A stretch of 64,000 nucleotides of DNA. It comes from Martinezella tropici (GTDB taxonomy: Bacteria; Pseudomonadota; Alphaproteobacteria; Rhizobiales; Rhizobiaceae). Of the stretch, positions 26,454-35,444 are shown one piece after another. The stretch spans positions 124,001-188,000 of the forward strand of contig JUHI01000008.1 of NCBI GenBank assembly GCA_000799755.1, in the 5' to 3' direction. Position 1 is the stretch's first letter, and each line of letters begins with the position of its first letter. A model generated the notes under the pieces. The model had not been told where the DNA came from and did no database searches. It worked only from the letters and a program-made list of their open reading frames with translations. A program made the position numbers and the translations under genes.

Positions 26454-27018
26454 AGATCAGGACGCGTGTTGGCGTCTCGTTCGCGAGATATTTGCGAGAA
26501 CCGCGCGCCCACGTCCTGTTTCCCCTGATCAGTTAGGCGTGCACTTCACGATCGTCTTGTTCAACAAAGACGATATCTTGCATGCCGTTCAGACGCTTCG
26601 CGAAATTGATGGACATCAGCGCATTGGCATCGTCTTTAGCGCAGGCGGAACTGCCCTGTGGCGGGCCGTCAAAGCGGGATTGAATCTCCATGCCCTGATA
26701 TGTGTATCGTCAACAAGGCCGCGCTTTGAAACATCTCCTCCAAACATACCTACAATGGTTATTTGGGGAGAATTAGATCCATCTCGGCCAACCGAAGACT
26801 GGAACAATGCTGTTCCAGGCGGCTGGAAAACTTACACCGCTAAGCAGCACGACTTCTATCGTCGCGACATTTCTACGCCAAAATCGACGCTGCTGAGGAA
26901 CATTACCGCCTTTGTCGAAGACTGTTCCCCCTTGCGTTGCCGTAATCCCATGCCGCCGCTCGAAGACAACTTCGATCGATGCGGGCAGCGCCTATCCGTA
27001 TACCTTCAGTGCCCATGA
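26437..27018 (+). CDS. Putative alpha/beta-hydrolase-like protein
   Basis: 193 aa from ATG 26437; the open frame extends to 26320 inside the previous gene. GIVFSAGGTAL resembles a nucleophile elbow with the first Gly replaced by Val; IPTMVIWGELDPSRP resembles the acid-loop region, and AKQHDF supplies a possible His. Together these suggest a small alpha/beta hydrolase or a truncated one, since ~200 aa is short and the usual N-terminal oxyanion strand is not clear. The end (CRNPMPPLEDNFDRCGQ) looks unrelated. Base composition is lower in GC than the flanks. Low confidence in function. Confidence 0.45.
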   Translation: MSAGPRDQDACWRLVREIFARTARPRPVSPDQLGVHFTIVLFNKDDILHAVQTLREIDGHQRIGIVFSAGGTALWRAVKAGLNLHALICVSSTRPRFETSPPNIPTMVIWGELDPSRPTEDWNNAVPGGWKTYTAKQHDFYRRDISTPKSTLLRNITAFVEDCSPLRCRNPMPPLEDNFDRCGQRLSVYLQCP

Positions 27019-27355
27019 TGATGTCTGGCGGTCATATTGCTCTGGCAAAAACCGCTACGCTCTTTTGCGCGATAAGCGTCAAGCACGGTAGATCTCCTGA
27101 GCGATATCTCTCGGATAGTATCCCAAACAGCCTTCGACTGCCGTGTTGGACATGATCGCAGCGGAAATGCCTTAGGAATTGGCTTCATGCGGCAGCGCGC
27201 TGCATCGTCCGCAGCGTGCCAGGCGCCCTGAGCTTGGCGAAGGAGGCTAAGGCCTTGAAGGTCGGGGATGGCCCGCGCCTTCCGGCCAGCAAAAAAGCGG
27301 CGGTCGGGACTTTTGTCGGCCCGGCCGTCGCGGAAATTTCAGCTTGCGGCCGGTG
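27019..27355. other. Spacer between accessory stretch and putA
   Basis: No gene was supported. A 60-codon minus-strand frame (27006-27188) has no ribosome site or resemblance. GC rises again from about 27180. The putA terminator candidate lies at 27291-27331. Confidence 0.5.
27291..27331 (-). terminator. Probable intrinsic terminator of putA
   Basis: Read on the minus strand, CGACGGCCGGG and CCCGACCGCCG pair with two mismatches around a ~10-base loop and are followed directly by CTTTTTTG. It lies 25 bp past the putA stop. Confidence 0.5.
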
Positions 27356-30300
27356 TTAGCCGATCGTCATCAGGCTGGCATTGCCGCCGGCCGCCGCTGT
27401 GTTGATCGACGTCGTCACCTCTTCGAGCAGCCAGTTCAGGCAATAGGCGCCGGCGTTTTGAGCGATTTCTTCGCTCGAGGCTGCCTGCGTCAGAACCAAC
27501 GGACCCGGAATTGCCGAAATCACCTTGATCGCCTGCTGAACCCGCTCGGCATCACCCTCGATGAGAGCGCCGGCGAAAGGTCCATCCGCAGCCCAATCCT
27601 TCGACCAGGAGATGCGGTTTGCGACCTGGGCGGGCAGGTTGCAAAGCTCTTCCTGCAGGCCCGATGCGGCATCGATGACGATCGAATTGCCTGTGGCAAG
27701 CCCGGCGGCGATCTGAACATGGAGGCCAAGTGCCGTCTGCGGAGCGAGCAGGACTCTGCCGCGCGGGTGCAGCGCATAGAGGTTCAGCTCGCCGACCGGG
27801 CCTTGAAGCTCGGTATTGAAGCCGAGCGAAGACTGGGCGGCCACGGCGCGTGCCTGGTTGGCTGCATCTGCGTTCCCCTTGCTTTCGAGCCAGGCGACGA
27901 ACTGTTGCGCGGCCGGATCGCTTTGCACCGAGGCATCGCGCAACGGTTCGGTAGAGGAGGCGACCAGGCGACGCAGATACATCGGGCCGCCGGCCTTCGG
28001 GCCGGTGCCGGAAAGGCCGCGGCCGCCGAAGGGCTGGACGCCGACGACCGCGCCGATGATGTTGCGGTTGACATAGAGATTGCCGGCGCGCACGCGCTCG
28101 GTGACATGGGCGATCGTATCGTCAAGGCGGGTATGCAGCCCGAAAGTCAGGCCGTAGCCGGAGGCATTGATATCGGCAATCAGCTTGTCGAGCCCCTTGC
28201 GCTGATAGCGCATGATATGCAGGACGGGACCGAACACCTCCCGCTTGAGATCGCTCAATTTCTTCAGTTCGATGATTGTGGGAGCAACGAAAGTGCCCTT
28301 GGCAGCGGTCGAGGGAAGATCGAGCTGTTCGACATTGCAGCCGAGCTGGCGCATGCGCTCGATATGGTCATCGATGCCACGCTTGGCATTGTCGTCGATA
28401 ACCGGGCCGATATCGACGGCAAGGCGATCGGTCTTGCCGACAGAGAGTTCGCGAAGCGCGCCGCGCAGCATGGTCAGGGTACGATCCGCGACTTCCTCCT
28501 GCAGGCAGAGCACGCGCAATGCCGAGCAACGCTGGCCAGCGCTGTCGAAGGCCGAGGCGATGACGTCGCCGACGACCTGCTCGGCGAGCGCCGAGGAATC
28601 GACGATCATACCGTTCTGGCCGCCGGTTTCGGCGATCAGCGGGATCGGCTTGCCGAATTTGGAGAGGCGTTCGGCAAGCTGCGCCTGAATCAGGCGGGCA
28701 ACCTCGGTCGAGCCGGTGAACATGACACCGGCGGTTTCGGGGGCGCCGACGAGGGCGGCACCCATTCTGCCGCTGCCGGGTGCGAATTGCAGCACGTCAC
28801 GGGGAATGCCGGCTTCATGCAGAATGCGGACACCTTGCGCGGCAATCAGCGGCGTATTGCCGGCGGCCTTGGCGACGACGGGATTGCCGGCGACGAGCGC
28901 GGCCGCGACCTGGCCGGTGAAAATCGCCAGCGGGAAATTCCATGGGCTGATGCAGACGACAGGGCCGAGTGGCATGCTCTCCGGCGTCAGCACCTTGCGG
29001 GCCTGAGCGGCGTAATAGCGAAGGAAGTCGATCGCTTCCCGGATTTCGCCGACGGCGTTTGCCGCGGATTTGCCGGCTTCGCGGATGGTCAGGCCGACGA
29101 GAACCGGCATCTCGCTCTGCATGAGGTCAGCAGCGCGCTCAAGGATCGCGGCACGCTCGTCGGGGCGCACGGCTGCCCAGTGCTCAGCAGCCGTTGCTGC
29201 GAGCCGCATGACATCGGGCGCATCCTGCGGTTCGAGCTCGGTGACGTGGCCGACGATATCGGCATGGTCGGCGGGGTTGAGAACGGCGCGGGCCACGCCG
29301 CGCTCGGAGCCATCGGCCAGAAGTGGCTTTGCGACCCAATCGCTGGCTGCAGAGGTCTGCAGCTGCCTGGACAGCTCGGTAAGCGCGGTTTCATTCGACA
29401 GGTCGATGCCGCCGGAGTTCTGCCGCGCGGCACCGAAGAGGTCCACCGGGAGAACGATCTTATCGTGCTGCGCGCCGACAACGGTCATCGCGCGCACGCG
29501 CTCGACGGGATCGGCAATCAGCTCGGAGACCGGCACTGAGGGATCGGCGATCTTGTTGACGAAGGAGGAGTTGGCGCCATTCTCAAGCAAGCGCCGGACG
29601 AGATAGGCAAGCAGCGTCTCATGCGTGCCGACGGGCGCATAGATGCGACAGGGTCGGTTGAGATTCTGTGCGCCGACGACCTCTTCATAGAGCGGCTCGC
29701 CCATGCCATGCAGGCATTGGAATTCATACTTGCCAACCGAAAAGTCGCTGCCGGCCATCTGGTAGATGGTGGCCAGGCTCTGGGCATTATGAGTGGCAAA
29801 CTGTGGGAAGACCACATCGGTCGCGGCAAGCAGTTTCTTGGCACAGGCGACATAGGATACGTCGGTATAGATCTTGCGGGTATAGACGGGGAAGCCGTCC
29901 AGGCCGTCCAGCTGCGCGCGCTTGATCTCTGCGTCCCAATAGGCGCCCTTGACGAGACGAACCATCAGGCGGTGGCCGGAGCGACGGGCAAGATCGATGA
30001 TGAAGTCGAGGACGAAGGGGCAACGCTTGCCATAAGCTTGCACGACGAAGCCGATGCCGTCCCAGCCGGAAAGATCCGGATCGAGGCACAGTTCTTCCAG
30101 GAGATCGAGCGAGAGTTCGAGCCGGTCGGCCTCCTCGGCGTCGATGTTGAGGCCGATATTGTAGCCCTTGGAGAGCAGCGCCAGCGCCTTCACCTTCGGC
30201 AGAAGCTCGCCCATGACCCTGTCGGCCTGCGAGCGCGAATAGCGGGGATGCAGCGCTGAGAGCTTGATGGAGATGCCGGGGCCTTCATAGATGCCGCGGC

Positions 30301-31060
30301 CGGCGGATGCCTTGCCAATCGCATGGATCGCGTTTTCGTAGTCGCGATAGTAGCGCTCGGCATCGGCATGGGTCGTCGCGGCTTCGCCAAGCATGTCGTA
30401 GGAGTAGCGGAAACCCTTTGCTTCGAGCGCGCGCGCGCGCTTCAACGCTTCATCGATGGTCTCGCCGGTGACGAACTGCTCGCCCATCATGCGCATGGCC
30501 ATGTCGACACCACGCCGGATGACCGGCTCGCCGGCACGCGCGATCAGCTTCGTCAGCGAGGCGGAGAGTCCGCTTTCGTTGACGGTCGAGGTCAGCTTGC
30601 CGGTGACGACCAATCCCCAGGTGGCGGCATTGACGAACATCGAGCGGCCGCCGCCGATATGCGACTTCCAGTCGCCGCCGGCGATCTTGTCCCGGATCAG
30701 GGCATCACGGGTTGCCGTGTCGGGAATGCGCAGCAGCGCCTCGGCGAGGCACATCAGCGCAACACCTTCCTGGCTCGAAAGGGAATATTCCTGCACCAGG
30801 CCTTCGACGCCATCGCCCTTGTGTTTGGCGCGTAGCGCCTCGATCAGCTTCTGGGCCGTCTTCTTCGCACTTTCGCGCGTGCTTTCAGGAAGGGTTGCCG
30901 CGTCAACGAGGAAGGGCAGGCACTCCGTTTCCGGACGTCTGTAGGCGGCGGTGATTGCCTGACGGAGCGCGCTCTGTTCCCGGATGGGCGGCGCGAAATG
31001 CGAAAATGGGGCAGCGTCCGGGGCTGGTTCTTCAGTGGCGAGCTTGGCAGAGACAGTCAT
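27356..31060 (-). CDS. putA: Bifunctional proline dehydrogenase / delta-1-pyrroline-5-carboxylate dehydrogenase
   Basis: 1234 aa from ATG 31060, preceded by CTTGAGGTT; a TTG six codons upstream is possible. It oxidises proline to glutamate in two steps at the inner face of the membrane. The FAD-dependent proline dehydrogenase barrel covers ~190-470 (GIYEGPGISIKLSALHPRYS; RLVKGAYWDAEIKRAQ). The aldehyde dehydrogenase covers ~560-1010 (ETGGQNGMIVDSSA; catalytic Cys in GQRCSALR). A C-terminal ALDH-like tail follows. There is no N-terminal ribbon-helix-helix, so unlike E. coli PutA it should not be a repressor; the divergent Lrp-type gene fills that role. Confidence 0.96.
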   Translation of the reverse strand: MTVSAKLATEEPAPDAAPFSHFAPPIREQSALRQAITAAYRRPETECLPFLVDAATLPESTRESAKKTAQKLIEALRAKHKGDGVEGLVQEYSLSSQEGVALMCLAEALLRIPDTATRDALIRDKIAGGDWKSHIGGGRSMFVNAATWGLVVTGKLTSTVNESGLSASLTKLIARAGEPVIRRGVDMAMRMMGEQFVTGETIDEALKRARALEAKGFRYSYDMLGEAATTHADAERYYRDYENAIHAIGKASAGRGIYEGPGISIKLSALHPRYSRSQADRVMGELLPKVKALALLSKGYNIGLNIDAEEADRLELSLDLLEELCLDPDLSGWDGIGFVVQAYGKRCPFVLDFIIDLARRSGHRLMVRLVKGAYWDAEIKRAQLDGLDGFPVYTRKIYTDVSYVACAKKLLAATDVVFPQFATHNAQSLATIYQMAGSDFSVGKYEFQCLHGMGEPLYEEVVGAQNLNRPCRIYAPVGTHETLLAYLVRRLLENGANSSFVNKIADPSVPVSELIADPVERVRAMTVVGAQHDKIVLPVDLFGAARQNSGGIDLSNETALTELSRQLQTSAASDWVAKPLLADGSERGVARAVLNPADHADIVGHVTELEPQDAPDVMRLAATAAEHWAAVRPDERAAILERAADLMQSEMPVLVGLTIREAGKSAANAVGEIREAIDFLRYYAAQARKVLTPESMPLGPVVCISPWNFPLAIFTGQVAAALVAGNPVVAKAAGNTPLIAAQGVRILHEAGIPRDVLQFAPGSGRMGAALVGAPETAGVMFTGSTEVARLIQAQLAERLSKFGKPIPLIAETGGQNGMIVDSSALAEQVVGDVIASAFDSAGQRCSALRVLCLQEEVADRTLTMLRGALRELSVGKTDRLAVDIGPVIDDNAKRGIDDHIERMRQLGCNVEQLDLPSTAAKGTFVAPTIIELKKLSDLKREVFGPVLHIMRYQRKGLDKLIADINASGYGLTFGLHTRLDDTIAHVTERVRAGNLYVNRNIIGAVVGVQPFGGRGLSGTGPKAGGPMYLRRLVASSTEPLRDASVQSDPAAQQFVAWLESKGNADAANQARAVAAQSSLGFNTELQGPVGELNLYALHPRGRVLLAPQTALGLHVQIAAGLATGNSIVIDAASGLQEELCNLPAQVANRISWSKDWAADGPFAGALIEGDAERVQQAIKVISAIPGPLVLTQAASSEEIAQNAGAYCLNWLLEEVTTSINTAAAGGNASLMTIG

Positions 31061-31200
31061 GATAACCTCAAGGTGCAAGGGTCCCGATGGCTCATGTGGG
31101 CGTCAGCGATATCGCCTCACGCAGCCCTCCCGTTGCTTCGACGGGAACATACTTCATTCCACGAAAGCATTCCGCCTTGAAACTGCGGCTTTCCAGTCAT

Positions 31201-31213
31201 ATTGAACTTCAAT
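31201..31213. promoter_or_regulatory. Possible PutR site in the putA-putR region
   Basis: ATTGAACTTCAAT is a 13-bp palindrome around one central base, 20 bp before the regulator start and 140 bp before putA. Lrp-type regulators bind loosely conserved A/T-rich palindromes, so this is only a candidate. Confidence 0.3.
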
Positions 31214-31233
31214 AATGCCATTTTCAAATAGGA

Positions 31234-31707
31234 ATGCCTGCGAGAATGACCAAATCCAGTGAAATTGACCAGTTCGACCAAAAGATCCTCGACGCATTGG
31301 TCGAAGACGGCCGCATGTCGATCACCGAGCTTTCCGAGCGGGTCGGCCTTTCCAAGACCCCATGCCAGGCGCGTCTCAAGAAACTGATCGATTCCGGCTA
31401 TATCGACGGCTTCAAGGCCATCCTCAATCCGATCAAGCTCGGCCTTGATCACGTCGCCTTTGCGGAAGTCAAGTTGACGGATACGCGCGAAGAGGCTCTG
31501 CTCAGCTTCAACAATGCCATCAAAAAGATCAAGGAAATCGAAGAGTGCCACATGATCGCCGGCCGCTTCGATTATCTCCTGAAGGTCCGCACCTCCGATA
31601 TAAGGCGCTACCGCATCGTTTTGGGTGAGAAGATTTCCAGTTTGCCTTTCGTCGCAAGCACTTCGACCAATGTGGTCATGCAGTCGGTGAAGGAAAGCTG
31701 GTCCTGA
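31234..31707 (+). CDS. putR: Lrp/AsnC-family activator of putA
   Basis: 157 aa, standard Lrp size. The N-terminal helix-turn-helix spans ~12-60 (DQKILDALVEDGRMSITELS, then ERVGLSKTPCQARLKKL). The C-terminal RAM domain spans ~70-145 (EIEECHMIAGRFDYLLKVRT). SKTPCQARLKKL is the recognition pattern found in PutR/BkdR-type members. It is divergent from putA with ~170 bp between, as in Agrobacterium and Rhodobacter where PutR activates putA with proline. ATG 31234 or ATG 31246 may be used; neither has a strong ribosome site. Confidence 0.88.
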   Translation: MPARMTKSSEIDQFDQKILDALVEDGRMSITELSERVGLSKTPCQARLKKLIDSGYIDGFKAILNPIKLGLDHVAFAEVKLTDTREEALLSFNNAIKKIKEIEECHMIAGRFDYLLKVRTSDIRRYRIVLGEKISSLPFVASTSTNVVMQSVKESWS

Positions 31708-31841
31708 ATTCGCTTAACGATCCCACGCTCTTCTCCCGAACCGAGGTCCGCAAACTCTTCTTGCCGGCTAAGCAACGACCTAGATTTCGCCATGCGAATC
31801 GGATCTTTGCAGAGCGCTAAAATGGGTAATGTGGAGTATGC

Positions 31842-32108
31842 ATGGAAATGAATGCAAGCGACCGCGACCTCATCGAGGTCATGAAGCGGTACTTTGCGGT
31901 GAAGGCCGAAGTAGAGGATGTGAAGGCTCGCCTTGAGGCGGCAAGACGGGAAAGCGGCGAAGAGATCGGCGTGTTTTACAATCCGCGCACCAATGTCGAT
32001 CACGCTGCCGATATCATTCGCTCACATGCCCTCAAGCAGGAGCTGGCCCGTCTGATGGATTGGGCCGAGGCCTGGGGGCGTCAGAGCCTGGCGATCGATC
32101 GCGCCTGA
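31842..32108 (+). CDS. Hypothetical small helical protein
   Basis: 88 aa, not recognised. A long charged helix covers ~5-45 (DLIEVMKRYFAVKAEVEDVK, then ARLEAARRES), followed by a loop (GVFYNPRTNVDHAADII) and a second helix ending in EAWGRQSLAIDRA. No membrane segment or signal is seen. Codon use is like the neighbours, which supports a real gene. It converges on the tautomerase gene. Confidence 0.6.
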   Translation: MEMNASDRDLIEVMKRYFAVKAEVEDVKARLEAARRESGEEIGVFYNPRTNVDHAADIIRSHALKQELARLMDWAEAWGRQSLAIDRA

Positions 32109-32154
32109 CGGTCGAGTTACAACCGCCAGGCCGTGATCACGAAATCGGATCGTT

Positions 32155-32340
32155 TCAGCTATCCGATTTCAGTTTGCCCGCCGTCGCCCAGGACTCCTTC
32201 GAAATCTCGGTAATGATGATTTCCACCGATTCCGGCGGGCAGGCGAGCGTTTCGGCGGCGGCTTTCGTCGCTTCGCGAACGAAGGCGCGCTTCTGGTCTT
32301 GTGTGCGGCCGGGATGCATTTCCAAGCGCAGGATGGGCAT
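32155..32340 (-). CDS. 4-Oxalocrotonate tautomerase-family protein
   Basis: 61 aa, the standard length of the small tautomerases. It begins MPILRLEM, so removal of Met exposes the catalytic N-terminal Pro. ALACPPESVEIIITEISKE matches the second strand region of the family. TTATCAAGGAGTTATC before the ATG is a strong ribosome site. Such enzymes tautomerise enol/keto acids in aromatic degradation, as small oligomers in the cytosol; the substrate is unknown. It is divergent from a LysR gene that may control it. Confidence 0.88.
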   Translation of the reverse strand: MPILRLEMHPGRTQDQKRAFVREATKAAAETLACPPESVEIIITEISKESWATAGKLKSDS

Positions 32341-32455
32341 GATAACTCCTTGATAAAATGTCGCCTGACGTTAGGCGCCATGGACTATCTTGTAAAACTA
32401 GCCGGCGATAAATACGCTCCTATTTGCTTCATTCCGAACCTATAGGTATGCAATC

Positions 32456-33340
32456 ATGGACAAGTTGGCGGGAATGGCAATGTTCGTCAGGGTGGTCGAG
32501 CATGGAAGTTTCGCCGCCGCAGCCGATATCAGTCAGGTGTCAGCGGCCATGGTCGCCAAGCATATAAGGATGATTGAACAGCGGCTTGGCGCACGCCTGC
32601 TTCATCGCACCACGCGGCGTCACCAGCTGACCGAAGTCGGCAAGCTCTACTACGAGCGTTGCAAGACGGTACTGGCCGAGGTCGATCTCGCCGAGCAATC
32701 GGCATCCGAACTGCAATCGGCGCCACGCGGGCGTTTGCGGCTCGTGGCCCCCGTCAGCTTCGGAACGCAAAGTCTCGTGCCGGCGCTAGTCGACTATTTG
32801 CATCAGAATCTCGACGTGAGCGTCGATCTGGCGCTCGACAACAATCCGCATGATCTGATCGGCGAAGGTTATGAACTCGGCATTCATATCGGTGAGCTGA
32901 CGGACACCAATCTCGTGGCGCGGCCGTTGAAACCCTATCGGCGCATTCTGGCGGCCTCGCCCGATTATCTCGACAGGTGCGGCAGGCCGCAAAGCCCCGA
33001 AGATCTCGCCAATCACATGTGTCTGGGCCATTCCTACTGGCGTCTGCAAGGACGGTGGCATCTTGTCGGCCCGGAGGGTGAAACCCGCGAAATCGTGATC
33101 AAGGGCAGGTTTACCGCCAACCAGGGCGGGGCTTTGCGCGTTGCCGCTTTGCAGGGAGCCGGCATCGTGTTGCAGCCCCAACTGCTTCTGGCGGCCGATC
33201 TTGATGCCGGCCGGCTGGAGCCCGTGCTGCCGCAATGGTCTTACAAGCCGACGCCGATGCATCTGGTCTATGCGCCGGACCGGCGTCCGACCGCGATGTT
33301 GCGTAGTGTCATCGATTTTCTCGTTGCCCGTTTCGGCTGA
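32456..33340 (+). CDS. LysR-family transcriptional regulator
   Basis: 294 aa. The N-terminal winged helix-turn-helix (MAMFVRVVEHGSFAAAADIS, then QVSAAMVAKHIRMIEQRLG) is followed by the effector-binding domain (~90-290; GRLRLVAPVSFGTQSLVPAL). It belongs to the large CrgA/PecT-like branch in which members often act on the adjacent divergent gene, here the tautomerase 115 bp away. ATG 32456 is preceded by a poor ribosome site. Effector unknown. Confidence 0.9.
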   Translation: MDKLAGMAMFVRVVEHGSFAAAADISQVSAAMVAKHIRMIEQRLGARLLHRTTRRHQLTEVGKLYYERCKTVLAEVDLAEQSASELQSAPRGRLRLVAPVSFGTQSLVPALVDYLHQNLDVSVDLALDNNPHDLIGEGYELGIHIGELTDTNLVARPLKPYRRILAASPDYLDRCGRPQSPEDLANHMCLGHSYWRLQGRWHLVGPEGETREIVIKGRFTANQGGALRVAALQGAGIVLQPQLLLAADLDAGRLEPVLPQWSYKPTPMHLVYAPDRRPTAMLRSVIDFLVARFG

Positions 33341-33411
33341 AGTTTGCCCCCTTTTGCAGGCTTCGAATCTGTGATCAAATCTGATCATCGGCTTGGAGGG
33401 CGAGGGGGAAC

Positions 33412-34416
33412 TTGGTCAAGATTACGTTGAAGGATGTGGCCGCGGCGGCAGGTGTGGGGGCTGCAACGGTCGAGCGCGCACTGAACGGGCGCGGCAACGT
33501 CTTGCCGGAGACGGCGGAGAAGATCTTCATCGCGGCAAAGCGGCTTGGCTATCGCGCGCCGCTTGCCGGCGCCCGCCATGGCCTGGTGCGGATCGAAGTC
33601 GTATTGCTGCGGCCCGAGACCTACTTTTATTCAAGGCTCAATCGCGCCTTCGAGCGCATTGCGGTCCTGCTCGACAAGGATATCCAGATTCAGCGGACTT
33701 TCGCACGGGAAGATGACCCCGCCGATTTCTCGCGCCATATCGCAAATCCACAGGCACGGCGCTCCGCCTTGATCGTCGTTGCTCCCGATCATCCCGATGT
33801 GGTCGGCAGCGTCCGCAAGGCCGCCGGCGCCGGCATACCAGTCGTCCAGATCATGACCCGGCCGGCGCGCGAACTGCCTTACGTCGGCATCGACAATGAG
33901 GCCGCCGGCCGCACCGCCGCCTTCTATATGGCGCGCATGCAAGCCAATATCTCCGGCAGCTTCGTCGCGCTCTGTCACAGCGGCGCCTATGAGAACCACA
34001 AGGCACGCATCCGCGGCTTTTCCGACTATCTGCTTGATCACGCAGACCCATCGCATCGTTTCGTGGAAGTCATGCTCGACGAGGACGATGAGATGAAGAC
34101 GATGGAACTGCTGGCAAGCGCATTCGCCCGATATCCTGATATTGCCGGCCTTTACAGCGCCGGCGGCGACAATGCCGCGATCGCGACTGTTCTACGCCGG
34201 CATCGCAAGCGGCCTGTCTTCTGGGTCGGGCATGAACTGTCCGATGCGACGCGCGGCTATCTCAAGGAGGGTTTGATGACGATCGTCCTCGATCAGGCGC
34301 CGGAGGTTCAGGCCCGCCGCGCCATCGACTTGACGCTGAAGCGGTTGGGGCTGATCGATACCGATATCGATCCGGAGCCTGTCCGCTTTTTGACGGTTAC
34401 GGCAGAGAGCCTTTGA
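33412..34416 (+). CDS. Orphan LacI-family regulator (TTG start)
   Basis: 334 aa. It starts with TTG at 33412 after GAGGGGGAAC. The LacI helix-turn-helix is KITLKDVAAAAGVGAATVER (residues 3-22) and then ALNGRGNV. The C-terminal sugar-binding domain includes GIPVVQIMTRPARELPYVGI, IDNEAAGRTAAFYMAR and IAGLYSAGGDNAAIATVLRR. No sugar transporter lies beside it, so it probably acts on a distant operon or a global set. It is separated by ~70 bp from the LysR gene upstream and converges on another LysR gene. Confidence 0.9.
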   Translation: MVKITLKDVAAAAGVGAATVERALNGRGNVLPETAEKIFIAAKRLGYRAPLAGARHGLVRIEVVLLRPETYFYSRLNRAFERIAVLLDKDIQIQRTFAREDDPADFSRHIANPQARRSALIVVAPDHPDVVGSVRKAAGAGIPVVQIMTRPARELPYVGIDNEAAGRTAAFYMARMQANISGSFVALCHSGAYENHKARIRGFSDYLLDHADPSHRFVEVMLDEDDEMKTMELLASAFARYPDIAGLYSAGGDNAAIATVLRRHRKRPVFWVGHELSDATRGYLKEGLMTIVLDQAPEVQARRAIDLTLKRLGLIDTDIDPEPVRFLTVTAESL

Positions 34417-34441
34417 CAATGGCGCGCCGCGGCAGCGGGTG

Positions 34442-35317
34442 TCACCTGCTCGTACTCTGCTTGCTGACGGAAACCAGCCAATCGCGAAAAATCTCCGCCT
34501 CGTTGGAGAGGCGACCGGCGGGGAGCAGCCAGTAGGATTTGTCCGTATCCGACGGCGTGTGGAACAGGGTGACCAATGTACCGTTGGCCAATTCGTCCGA
34601 AATCAGGGCCGTCGGGCAGAGGCCAATGCCCTGGCCGCCGATAATCGACGCGATCATCAGGTTGAAATCGGCAAAGACAGGGCCGGGCTTCAAAGGCCGG
34701 AGGATATTGTCAAGCGCGAACCAGCGTATCCAGGCGGCTGTTGTTTCGTCGTGCAGAAGATCCAGATCGAGAAGGTCGGCGGGTTTGTCGATCGGTCCAT
34801 GGCGGTTTTTATATTCCGCCGAGCAGGTCGGCCGCGTTTCGGCCGTCAAGAGCGGGATAGCGTTTGCGGCAGGTCCCGGCCCATGGCGGATCAGCAGATC
34901 GACGCCCGCCGCCTCCGGCGTCTTCATATCGAGCGCGTAGACGATATTGATCTGAATCTCCGGGTATTCCCTTCTGAATGCCTCTAGGCGCGGTATCAGC
35001 CAGCGGGTGGCGACGGAAGCGATGCAGGCGACGCTGACGGGCCGGTTGGTGCCTGCAAACCGCAATTGCCTGGCGGCGATATCGATATGCCCGAGGCCAT
35101 CTGCTACAGCTGCGCCGAATTCGCGGCCCGCCGCCGTCGCCGTCACGCCACGGACATGACGCGTAAACAGTTTGACCCCAAGCCATTCCTCCAGGCTGCG
35201 CACATGCTGGCTTACGCCGGCAGCGGTAAGGTTGAGTTCCGCTGCCGCCTTGGTGAAACTCTCGTGACGGATGGCGGCCTCGAAGGCGCGAAGGGAGGCA
35301 AGAGGAACATGTTGCAT
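34442..35317 (-). CDS. LysR-family regulator, GcvA-like
   Basis: 291 aa. The N-terminus (PLASLRAFEAAIRHESFTKA, then AAELNLTAAGVSQHVRSLEEWLG) is the GcvA-type helix-turn-helix. The effector domain follows from ~90 (RPVSVACIASVATRWLIPRL). It is divergent from the DUF1989 gene with 127 bp between and is its likely regulator. Effector unknown. Confidence 0.9.
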   Translation of the reverse strand: MQHVPLASLRAFEAAIRHESFTKAAAELNLTAAGVSQHVRSLEEWLGVKLFTRHVRGVTATAAGREFGAAVADGLGHIDIAARQLRFAGTNRPVSVACIASVATRWLIPRLEAFRREYPEIQINIVYALDMKTPEAAGVDLLIRHGPGPAANAIPLLTAETRPTCSAEYKNRHGPIDKPADLLDLDLLHDETTAAWIRWFALDNILRPLKPGPVFADFNLMIASIIGGQGIGLCPTALISDELANGTLVTLFHTPSDTDKSYWLLPAGRLSNEAEIFRDWLVSVSKQSTSR

Positions 35318-35444
35318 CCTGTGAGGCTAAGTAGGACTTAGCCAATGGGCAAGGCAAATCGCCGTTGCGCCGCGGCCCTGTATCCCTAAAGTGCTCTCAA
35401 AACGAACGTTTCGGCTCCAACTCGATAAGGAATGACACGCCATC

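Noticed and set aside
27344..29539. 731-codon open frame antisense to putA
   Set aside because: It lies wholly opposite the well-supported putA gene, has no ribosome site and no family resemblance; long antisense frames are common in GC-rich genes.
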